DNA of 8,137 nucleotides from a bacterium (GTDB taxonomy: Bacteria; Patescibacteriota; Minisyncoccia; Minisyncoccales; CG1-02-41-26). Below are positions 1-5,769 of this stretch, piece by piece. Location of the stretch: NCBI GenBank assembly GCA_030615715.1, contig JAUWYS010000011.1, positions 1-8,137 on the forward strand, in the 5' to 3' direction. The notes under the pieces were generated by a model. That model saw only the letters and a program-made list of their open reading frames with translations. It was not told the origin of the DNA and did not search any database. The number at the start of each line of letters is the position of its first letter. The stretch's first letter is position 1. A program made the translations under genes and the position numbers.

Positions 1-818
1 TTTAGAGTTTTAATGGGTGTTTCTGGTAAATGTTGGAGCTTCCAGGAAATTGCTCCAGAGAATTGAGAAATATGCCAGGGTGTTTCTTCCCCCAGCTCAT
101 TTTTAATAAATTCAGCAATGTTTTTGAAAATCTCTTCAGAATCGTTCAGGGTAGGAATTACCAAAGTCGTCACCTCAACCCAATTTTTTTTCTGTTTTAA
201 TCTTTTTAAAGTATCTAAAACCGGCTGTAATCTGCCTCCACAATATTTCTGGTAAAATTTATCATCAAAACTTTTCAAATCAACATTAGCGGCATCTAAG
301 TAGGGGGCAATTAAATTAAACGTCTCTTTTGATAAAAATCCATTGGTTACCCAGTTGTTTTTTAAACCTTGTTTTTTAGCTAATTTCATGGTGTCTAAAG
401 CATATTCCAGGAACACTGTGGGCTCTGTGTATGTGTAAGAGATAGAAGGAAGATTATTTTTTAGGGTAATCTCAACTATTTTTTCTGGGGGAATTTCATC
501 TCCTTCAATTTTTTTGAAAATTTTAGGACCTTGAGAGATAGTCCAATTTTGGCAACTTTTACATTGGAAATTGCAACCCACCGTGGCTATAGACAAAGAT
601 TGGCTGCCTGGTAGAAAATGAAAAAATGGCTTTTTCTCAATGGGGTCAATGTTTATGGCACAGGGCCTGCCATAAACTAAAGAGTAAAGTTTGCCATCTT
701 TGTTTTCTTTGACATAACATTTACCTCTTTGACCGTTTTCAATAATACAATAATGAGCACAAGTTCGACATTGAACCTTATTATCTTTGAGTTTTTTATA
801 AAGATAAATCTCTTTCAT
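1..818 (-). CDS. amrS: AmmeMemoRadiSam-system radical SAM enzyme (AmrS-like), C-terminus cut by window edge
   Basis: Reading the minus strand from the ATG at 818-816 gives 272 codons with no stop before the left edge; the family is usually about 330-340 residues, so roughly 60 are missing. The radical SAM iron-sulfur motif CxxxCxxC is at C82, C86 and C89 (GCNFQCKSCQNW), which binds the [4Fe-4S] cluster used to cleave S-adenosylmethionine. Before it is an N-terminal cysteine set (C17, C20, C24, C34) and a GRPCAINIDPIEKKP block, then HFLPGS, all typical of the AmrS branch related to pyruvate formate-lyase activating enzymes. Later blocks SYTYTEPTVF, VTNGF, DAANVDLKS and PWHISQF also fit. The usual partners, AMMECR1 and Memo proteins, are not in this window; they could lie to the left. 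The true substrate of this family is not well settled, so the call is at family level. It is divergent from thpR, with a shared 38-bp promoter region and no Shine-Dalgarno sequence. Confidence 0.93.
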   Translation of the reverse strand, partial: MKEIYLYKKLKDNKVQCRTCAHYCIIENGQRGKCYVKENKDGKLYSLVYGRPCAINIDPIEKKPFFHFLPGSQSLSIATVGCNFQCKSCQNWTISQGPKIFKKIEGDEIPPEKIVEITLKNNLPSISYTYTEPTVFLEYALDTMKLAKKQGLKNNWVTNGFLSKETFNLIAPYLDAANVDLKSFDDKFYQKYCGGRLQPVLDTLKRLKQKKNWVEVTTLVIPTLNDSEEIFKNIAEFIKNELGEETPWHISQFSGAISWKLQHLPETPIKTL

Positions 819-825
819 TATTTGA

Positions 826-831
826 ATTTTA
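826..831 (-). promoter_or_regulatory. Probable -10 element for amrS (minus strand)
   Basis: On the minus strand 831-826 reads TAAAAT, ending 7 nt before the amrS ATG at 818, so transcription would begin at or next to the start codon. No good -35 box is visible at 16-18 bp (TTAGAT at 854-849 is poor), so this side is less sure than the thpR side. Confidence 0.35.
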
Positions 832-850
832 GCATAAAAATAGCTAAAAT
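826..850. repeat. Perfect 8-bp inverted repeat between divergent genes
   Basis: ATTTTAGC at 826-833 is exactly repeated in inverted form as GCTAAAAT at 843-850, around a 9-nt A/T loop. It fills most of the 38-bp gap between the amrS and thpR starts. Each arm contains TAAAAT read outward on its own strand, so the symmetry comes at least partly from two divergent -10 boxes. It could also be an operator for a dimeric regulator; the sequence alone does not decide. A terminator is unlikely because both flanking genes start here. Confidence 0.6.
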
Positions 851-856
851 CTAAGA

Positions 857-1441
857 ATGCGACGAGTTTTTATTGCTATAAACTTACCAAAAGAGATTAA
901 AGAAAAGTTGGAAGATTTAGAAAAAGAAATTGCTGATATGTTCCCGCAGGAGGTAAGCAGGGGATTAATTCGCTGGGTGAAAAAAGAGAATTTACACCTT
1001 ACCTTGCTTTTTATTGGCTATGTTAAAGATGAAGAAATTCCCAAGATTTGTCAAATCGTGAAAGAAGCAACCGAAGGCCAAAAATCCTTTTCTTTGAAGT
1101 TTGAAAGGGTTGGCTATGGGCCTCCAGAGAAAATACCACCTCGCTTAATCTGGCTTGATTTAGAAAAAAAGCCGGAATTGTTAACCTTGGCTGAAAAATT
1201 AAAAAAAGAAATGGCAGAAGCCGGTATTTTGAGAAGAATTGAAAAAAGAGGGTTTTCTCCCCATATTACCTTAGCAAGAATCAAATCTTGGCAATGGAAA
1301 AGAATTGAACCGGAAGAGCGACCGGAAATAGAAAGAGAAATTTCTTTAATTTTTGAAGTCAAATCAGTTGAGGTGATGGAAAGCATACTGAAAAGAACCG
1401 GTTCAGAATACATCATCTTAGAGTCAGCCAAATTAACATGA
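857..1441 (+). CDS. thpR: RNA 2',3'-cyclic phosphodiesterase (2H phosphoesterase, ThpR/LigT family)
   Basis: The 194-residue protein has the normal length for this family. It carries the two HxT motifs that define 2H phosphoesterases: HLT at residues 47-49 (in NLHLTLLFIG) and HIT at 136-138 (in FSPHITLAR). The two histidines are the expected catalytic pair that hydrolyses 2',3'-cyclic phosphate ends of RNA to 2'-phosphates. The N-terminus RRVFIAINLP is also characteristic. It is a soluble cytoplasmic enzyme. The ATG at 857 directly follows a probable -10 box, so the mRNA may be leaderless. The stop overlaps the murC start by 4 nt (ATGA), which indicates co-transcription and translational coupling, although no functional link with wall synthesis is known. 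Confidence 0.95.
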   Translation: MRRVFIAINLPKEIKEKLEDLEKEIADMFPQEVSRGLIRWVKKENLHLTLLFIGYVKDEEIPKICQIVKEATEGQKSFSLKFERVGYGPPEKIPPRLIWLDLEKKPELLTLAEKLKKEMAEAGILRRIEKRGFSPHITLARIKSWQWKRIEPEERPEIEREISLIFEVKSVEVMESILKRTGSEYIILESAKLT

Positions 1442-2742
1442 GAGTCCATTTTATTGGTATCGGGGGAATTGGAGTTTCTGCTTTAGCCCAATATTATTTA
1501 GCCAAACGCCACCAGGTTAGTGGTTCTGATTTGGTTCCTTCAGAAATTACTGATTTTTTGAAGAAGAAAAGGGCTAAAGTTTTTATTGGCAGACACCGGG
1601 CCAGCAACCTTCCCAAGAATGCTGATTTGGTAATTTACAGCCCGGCAGTTCAATCGGACAATCCAGAATTGACAGAAGCAAAAAAATGCAAGATTAAGCG
1701 TCAAAGTTACCCCGAGGCATTGGGTGAGCTCACTAAACAATATTATACTATTGCCGTTGCTGGCACCCACGGTAAAAGCACGGTGGTTGCCATGATTGGT
1801 CTAATTTTAATAAAAGCCGGCTTGGACCCCACCGTAATTCTGGGAACAAAACTTAAAGAATTTAGGCAAAGTAATTTTCGCATGGGAAAGAGCAAGTATT
1901 TGGTGATGGAAGCTGACGAGTGGCAGACCTCTTTTCTAAATTATTGGCCCAATGTTATTGTCATTACTAATATTGAGAGAGAACACCTTGATTATTATAA
2001 AAATCTCGCCCATATTCTCAGAACCTACCAGGAGTTTATCAGCCATTTGCCGAGCAACGGAGTGTTAATCATGAATGGAGATGATAAAAATATTTCAAAA
2101 CTTAAAATTCAAATCTTAAAACTACGTTTCAAAACCCAGGAATTTAGTTTTAAGCAGAGGGAGGCAAAAGAACTAAAAAAGATTTTAAAGATTCCCGGAG
2201 AACACAATGTTTCAAATGCCCTGGCAGCTCTAACAGCGGGTCGGATGTTAGAAATTCCTGACGAGATAAGTTTCAAAGCTCTGTCAGAATACAAAGGTGC
2301 CTGGAGGCGTTTCGAAGAACACCAAATAAAATTTAGAAATTTAAAGATTATCTCCGATTATGCTCATCATCCCACTGAAATTACTGCTGCTCTAAAAACA
2401 GCTCACCAAAAATACCCCAAACGAAAAATCTGGTGCATCTTCCAGCCCCATCAATACCAAAGAACATTTTATTTGTTCCGAGATTTTGTCAGGGTTTTTA
2501 AGGCTGCTCCTTTAGATAAATTAATTATTACTGACATCTATGACGTGGCTGGCAGAGAAATAAAAGACCTCAAGAAAAAAGTGAACTCAAAGAAATTAAT
2601 TCAGGCAATTGGCAAAAATTGGGCCAGTTATCTATCAAAGAGCAAGATAATAAGTTACCTCAAAAAGAACCTAAAGGGTGGAGAAGTAATGATAATAATG
2701 GGAGCGGGGAACATCTACGAGATAATTAAAGAGCTTAAATAG
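1438..2742 (+). CDS. murC: UDP-N-acetylmuramate--L-alanine ligase MurC
   Basis: MurC adds the first amino acid, L-alanine, to UDP-MurNAc in an ATP-dependent step of cytoplasmic peptidoglycan precursor synthesis. The N-terminal Rossmann domain starts with GIGGIG (residues 7-12). The ATP P-loop GTHGKST is at 109-115, followed by EADE (158-161) and TNIEREHLD (177-185) for metal and ATP binding. GEHNVSNALAA is at 254-264, and the C-terminal domain has DYAHHPTEI (307-315), FQPHQYQRT (335-343) and MGAGNIY (421-427). At 434 residues it is shorter than the usual 450-490. The main loss is between the GDD at 214-216 and GEHN at 254, where most relatives carry a longer stretch. After EADE the usual SD is replaced by WQ. 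The related ligase Mpl is less likely because the HHPTE and FQPHxYxRT blocks fit MurC and the protein is short. It starts inside the thpR stop codon; no Shine-Dalgarno sequence or terminator is visible. Confidence 0.93.
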   Translation: MRVHFIGIGGIGVSALAQYYLAKRHQVSGSDLVPSEITDFLKKKRAKVFIGRHRASNLPKNADLVIYSPAVQSDNPELTEAKKCKIKRQSYPEALGELTKQYYTIAVAGTHGKSTVVAMIGLILIKAGLDPTVILGTKLKEFRQSNFRMGKSKYLVMEADEWQTSFLNYWPNVIVITNIEREHLDYYKNLAHILRTYQEFISHLPSNGVLIMNGDDKNISKLKIQILKLRFKTQEFSFKQREAKELKKILKIPGEHNVSNALAALTAGRMLEIPDEISFKALSEYKGAWRRFEEHQIKFRNLKIISDYAHHPTEITAALKTAHQKYPKRKIWCIFQPHQYQRTFYLFRDFVRVFKAAPLDKLIITDIYDVAGREIKDLKKKVNSKKLIQAIGKNWASYLSKSKIISYLKKNLKGGEVMIIMGAGNIYEIIKELK

Positions 2743-2751
2743 TTATCCACA
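2743..2751 (+). promoter_or_regulatory. Isolated DnaA-box-like 9-mer
   Basis: TTATCCACA, the strict DnaA-box consensus, starts directly after the murC TAG and lies just upstream of the promoter for the small membrane gene. There is no cluster of further boxes, so an origin is not supported. It may be chance or a DnaA control site. Confidence 0.3.
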
Positions 2752-2765
2752 GTTGACCAGTTGAC
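2750..2765 (+). repeat. Tandem 8-bp direct repeat overlapping the -35 region
   Basis: CAGTTGAC occurs twice with no gap (2750-2757 and 2758-2765). The second copy provides the TTGAC of the -35 box; the first overlaps the end of the DnaA-box-like site. It could be a tandem regulator site or a simple local duplication. Confidence 0.5.
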
Positions 2766-2789
2766 TATCAAGGAACAAACTCTTAAAAT
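2761..2789 (+). promoter_or_regulatory. Sigma70-type promoter for the 60-residue membrane protein
   Basis: TTGACT at 2761-2766 and TAAAAT at 2784-2789 are spaced by 17 bp, close to consensus. Transcription would start near 2796, giving a leader of about 43 nt before the ATG at 2839. Confidence 0.6.
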
Positions 2790-2838
2790 AGACTAATATA
2801 TCAAAAAGGTCTTCTCTAATTTTTAAAAAAGTTAAACT

Positions 2839-3021
2839 ATGTCACTTTATTGGCTATTTTGGGTCATCTTGGTTGTGGCGGTGGTTGGCATTATCTTTTG
2901 GTATTTGAAATCAAGAGGAAAAGGTGGAGAAAAAGAAAGCATGCCCGGAACTACAACCCCAGAGGAACCTAAAGAGGAAGGTCCTGAAACACCACCCTCT
3001 GAAGGTCCAGAGAGAGAGTAA
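2839..3021 (+). CDS. Small one-pass membrane protein with acidic, proline-rich tail (unknown function)
   Basis: I do not recognise this 60-residue protein. Residues about 4-23 form one strongly hydrophobic helix rich in W, V and I. A basic patch KSRGKGGEK follows, and then about 30 residues that are almost all E, P, T, G, K and S and probably disordered. By the positive-inside rule the tail should be cytoplasmic with the N-terminus outside. No cysteine for a lipoprotein is present. It has its own promoter upstream and a strong terminator 27 nt after its stop, which supports a real, separately expressed gene. There is no clear Shine-Dalgarno sequence. It lies between murC and tyrS, but a link to either is not shown. 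A short low-complexity ORF could be spurious, yet the regulatory frame around it argues against that. Confidence 0.7.
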   Translation: MSLYWLFWVILVVAVVGIIFWYLKSRGKGGEKESMPGTTTPEEPKEEGPETPPSEGPERE

Positions 3022-3047
3022 ATTTAAGATATTTCTAAAATGGATTC

Positions 3048-3090
3048 AAAAAAAACAGGAGTGCCCTGGGCATTTTCCTGTTTTTTTTTA
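3048..3090. terminator. Strong intrinsic terminator, likely bidirectional
   Basis: An A-run plus CAGGA (3048-3060) pairs perfectly over 13 bp with TCCTG plus a T-run (3076-3088). The apical part can pair further (TGCC at 3062-3065 with GGCA at 3069-3072). A T-tract follows on the plus strand, and the A-run gives the equivalent on the minus strand. It ends the small-gene unit (and any read-through from murC) and isolates it from the tyrS operon. Confidence 0.88.
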
Positions 3091-3111
3091 TTTAAGGTGG
3101 TAAAAATGGAG

Positions 3112-3140
3112 TTGCTATTTTTTGTCAAATTTATTAGAAT
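3112..3140 (+). promoter_or_regulatory. Sigma70-type promoter for the tyrS-aspS-dacA-mraY operon
   Basis: TTGCTA at 3112-3117 and TAGAAT at 3135-3140 are separated by 17 bp. The predicted start point near 3147 leaves a very short leader of about 12 nt before the tyrS ATG at 3159. No T-box-like leader, which some synthetase genes carry, could fit in that space. Confidence 0.55.
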
Positions 3141-3158
3141 TGAGGAACAGGCAATTCT

Positions 3159-4358
3159 ATGAAAATCAATACTGACCCCAAAAAGGTGAAAGAAATCTTG
3201 GAAAGAGGAGTGGAAGAGATTATTGAAAAGGAGAGTTTGCTAAAGAAATTAAAATCTGGCAAGAGATTGAGGATTAAGCATGGTATTGACCCCACCGGAC
3301 CCAAGATCCATATTGGCAGAGCAAGTCAACTCTGGAAACTTAAAGCATTTCAAGAGCTCGGTCATAAGATTGTTTTGATTATTGGTGATTTTACTGCTCA
3401 AATCGGTGATGCCTCAGATAAAACCTCCATGAGAAAACCCTTGTCAGTCAAAGAGATTAGAGAAAATCTGAAAGATTATGAGGAGCAGTTCGCCAAAATC
3501 TTAGACATGAAAAAAGTTGAGGTTCATCGAAATTCTGAGTGGTTGAGTAAGGTAGGGCTCAAAGATATTATTCAACTTTCCATGAAATTCACTGCTCAAC
3601 AGATGATTCAGAGAAGAAACTTCAAACAAAGATGGGGAGAAGGGAAACCGATTGGGGTTCACGAATTGCTTTATCCTATTTTACAGGGATATGATTCGGT
3701 TCAGATTAAGGCTGATGTTGAAGTTGGGGGATTTGACCAACTCTTTAACCTTAAGACGGGGAGAGAAATCCAAAAAATGTTTGATCAGAAACCACAGGAA
3801 ATTATGACCCTGAAAATGCTTTATGGTCTGGATGATAGAAAAATGTCAACCAGCTGGGGTAATGTTATAAATATCTCAGACAATCCCAAACAGATTTACG
3901 GAAAAGTAATGTCAATGAGAGATGAACTAATTGGGGGTTATTTTGAACTTTGTACCAAAATTCCCTTAAAAGAGGCGAGAGAGATTGAGAGAGGATTAAA
4001 AGTTAAAAAAATGAATCCAAGAGATGCCAAAGCGAGATTAGCCAGAGAGATTGTGAAATTGTATTATGGAGAAAGAGCAGCGCTTTCAGCAGAAAAAGAG
4101 TTTAATCGGGTATTCAGGGAAAAGAAATTGCCCTCTAAAATCCCTATTTTCAAGATATCAAAAAAGGTTTTACCCATTTTAGATTTAATCTTTGAATCTG
4201 GCCTGGCTTCTTCCAAGAGCCAAGCCAAAAGGTTAATTTTAGAGAGGGGAGTCAAAATTGACGGCAAAGTAAAGACCAATTGGCAAGAGAAAATTAAATT
4301 GAGAGGAGGAATGATTTTACGGGTGGGAAAAAGAAAATTTATTAAAATTAAAATATAA
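3159..4358 (+). CDS. tyrS: Tyrosine--tRNA ligase (TyrRS)
   Basis: This is a class I synthetase that activates tyrosine with ATP and loads it on tRNA-Tyr in the cytoplasm. The 399-residue length is normal. The nucleotide-binding signature is HIGR at residues 51-54 within HGIDPTGPKIHIGRA; the second His of the usual HIGH is Arg. GDFTAQIGD (76-84) and YPILQGYDSVQIKADVEVGG (172-191) form the tyrosine pocket region. KMSTS at 228-232 is the second class I motif. The C-terminal part (about 338-397) looks like an S4 RNA-binding domain. Arginine is almost always AGA/AGG here (3 of 26 codons are CGN), unlike its neighbours. GAGGA 12 nt upstream of the ATG is too far to be a good Shine-Dalgarno sequence. 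It is first in a four-gene operon, one nucleotide before aspS. Confidence 0.95.
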   Translation: MKINTDPKKVKEILERGVEEIIEKESLLKKLKSGKRLRIKHGIDPTGPKIHIGRASQLWKLKAFQELGHKIVLIIGDFTAQIGDASDKTSMRKPLSVKEIRENLKDYEEQFAKILDMKKVEVHRNSEWLSKVGLKDIIQLSMKFTAQQMIQRRNFKQRWGEGKPIGVHELLYPILQGYDSVQIKADVEVGGFDQLFNLKTGREIQKMFDQKPQEIMTLKMLYGLDDRKMSTSWGNVINISDNPKQIYGKVMSMRDELIGGYFELCTKIPLKEAREIERGLKVKKMNPRDAKARLAREIVKLYYGERAALSAEKEFNRVFREKKLPSKIPIFKISKKVLPILDLIFESGLASSKSQAKRLILERGVKIDGKVKTNWQEKIKLRGGMILRVGKRKFIKIKI

Positions 4359-4359
4359 A

Positions 4360-5769
4360 ATGCAAAGAATTTTGACCAAAGATACAACTAAATACCTCGG
4401 CAAAAAAGTTCGGGTATGCGGTTGGGTTAATTCAAGAAGAGACCACGGCAAGGTTATTTTTATTGATTTAAGAGACAGGTCAGGGTTTTTACAGGTTGTT
4501 TTTACCCCCCAGGACAAAAAAGTTTATCAAGTAGCCCAAAAATTACGTCCTGAATGGGTAATTGAGATAACAGGAGAGATTGCTGAAAGACCCAAAGGGA
4601 TGGAGAATCCCAAAATGGAGACAGGAAAGATTGAGATAAAAGTCAAGGAACTTAAAGTTGACTCTGAAGCAAAAACTATTCCTTTCGCCATAGATACTGA
4701 TGGCTACGAAATAGGGGAGGAAAAACGCCTCAAATATAGATATTTAGATATTCGAAGAAAACGCCTCCAGAAAAATCTCAGGCTACGTCACCAACTGGTC
4801 AAATTCATTAGAGATTTTATGGACCAGAAAGGCTTTGTAGACATAGAAACTCCTCTCCTTACCAGATCGACTCCAGAAGGTGCCAGGGATTACGTTGTTC
4901 CATCCCGCCTTTATCCGGGAAAATTCTATGCTCTCCCACAATCTCCTCAACAATATAAAGAGTTATTAATGGTAGGGGGTATTGAACGTTATTTCCAGCT
5001 TCCAAGAGCTATGCGTGACGAGGATCCTCGGGCAGAACGACAACCAGAACACACCCAATGGGATTTTGAAATGTCCTTTGTAGAGCAAGATGAAATTATG
5101 GATGTCTTGGAAGAAGGCATTGTAAAACTCACCAAACATCTCGAGCCCTTAACTGGCAAAAAGTTGCTGGCAAAACCTCTGCCAAGATTAACTTACAGCG
5201 AAACGATGAAGAACTATGGTACGGATAAACCCGACATTCGTCCTGAACCAAAAGACCCAAATATTCTTGCTTTCGCCTGGATTATTGATTTTCCCCTGTT
5301 TGAATGGTCAAAAGAAGAGAAACGTTGGGACCCTGTCCATCATATGTTTGTCTTACCCAAAAAAGGGCAGGAAAAACTTCTTGACACAGACCCCGGGAAA
5401 GTCATCAGTACCCAATTTGACCTCGTCTGCAATGGCTATGAAATTTGCAGTGGAAGTTTACGAATTCATAAGCGTGATTTACAAGAAAAAGTTATGCAGA
5501 TGATTGGTTTGGATTTGAAGAAGGCACGAGAGCAGTTCGGACATCTTCTTCAAGCACTTGAGTTTGGCGCACCTCCGCACGGAGGAGCAGCTCCCGGCAT
5601 TGACCGGCTGGCTATGTTATATGCAGGCGAACCGAACATCCGTGAAGTCATAGCGTTTCCCAAAACAGGGGATGCCAGAGATCCAATGATGAATACACCC
5701 TCGGAGATTTCCAAGGAACAATTAAAAGAACTTCATCTTAATATCGAAAAGGAGAAAAAGAAAAAATGA
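4360..5769 (+). CDS. aspS: Aspartate--tRNA ligase (AspRS), bacterial type without the GAD insertion domain
   Basis: This class II synthetase activates aspartate and charges tRNA-Asp. An OB-fold anticodon-binding domain (about 1-105; CGWVNSRRDHG at 20-30) precedes the catalytic core. Motif 1 surrounds GFVDIETP (158-165), followed by EGARDYVVPSR (173-183) and QSPQQYKELLM (194-204). Motif 2 is around RDEDPRAERQPEHTQ (219-233) and motif 3 contains GAPPHGGAAPGIDRL (403-417, Arg416). These blocks are bacterial, not archaeal. However the protein has 469 residues against about 590. YGTDKPDIR (286-294) is followed after only a few residues by LAFAWIIDFPLFEW (303-316), so the GAD domain that normally sits between them is absent. 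His29 and Gly80 match positions linked to non-discriminating charging of tRNA-Asn. The start is 1 nt after the tyrS stop, with no Shine-Dalgarno sequence. The stop overlaps the next start (ATGA). Confidence 0.95.
   Translation: MQRILTKDTTKYLGKKVRVCGWVNSRRDHGKVIFIDLRDRSGFLQVVFTPQDKKVYQVAQKLRPEWVIEITGEIAERPKGMENPKMETGKIEIKVKELKVDSEAKTIPFAIDTDGYEIGEEKRLKYRYLDIRRKRLQKNLRLRHQLVKFIRDFMDQKGFVDIETPLLTRSTPEGARDYVVPSRLYPGKFYALPQSPQQYKELLMVGGIERYFQLPRAMRDEDPRAERQPEHTQWDFEMSFVEQDEIMDVLEEGIVKLTKHLEPLTGKKLLAKPLPRLTYSETMKNYGTDKPDIRPEPKDPNILAFAWIIDFPLFEWSKEEKRWDPVHHMFVLPKKGQEKLLDTDPGKVISTQFDLVCNGYEICSGSLRIHKRDLQEKVMQMIGLDLKKAREQFGHLLQALEFGAPPHGGAAPGIDRLAMLYAGEPNIREVIAFPKTGDARDPMMNTPSEISKEQLKELHLNIEKEKKKK

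Larger units (their letters stand above)
822..850 (+). promoter_or_regulatory. Probable sigma70-type promoter for thpR-murC, predicted leaderless
   Basis: TTGAAT at 822-827 and TAAAAT at 845-850 are separated by exactly 17 bp. A start point 7 nt after the -10 box would fall on position 857, the A of the thpR ATG. This would give a leaderless mRNA and agrees with the lack of a Shine-Dalgarno sequence. Confidence 0.55.

Noticed and set aside
1114..1449. Long minus-strand open frame antisense to thpR
   Set aside because: It lies entirely over well-supported thpR coding sequence and shows no recognisable protein features; the same holds for the other antisense frames over murC, tyrS, dacA and mraY.
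1438..2742. Mpl (murein peptide ligase) instead of MurC
   Set aside because: The short length and the DYAHHPTEI and FQPHQYQRT blocks fit MurC; recycling ligase features are not seen.
2743..2838. Replication origin next to the DnaA-box-like site
   Set aside because: Only one 9-mer box is present, with no cluster, no dnaA or dnaN nearby and no clear unwinding element beyond ordinary AT richness.
3091..3158. T-box or other riboswitch leader upstream of tyrS
   Set aside because: The predicted transcript leader is only about 12 nt, and the space between the terminator and the ATG is 68 bp, too short for a T-box.
5216..5503. Alternative plus-strand frame inside aspS
   Set aside because: It is a shifted-frame shadow of the conserved AspRS catalytic core, without a ribosome site or family resemblance.
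4360..5769. CGN-rich arginine codons in aspS as a sign of horizontal transfer
   Set aside because: murC (9 of 21) and mraY (5 of 12) show similar CGN use, so aspS is not the outlier; tyrS is. Counts are too small for a transfer claim.
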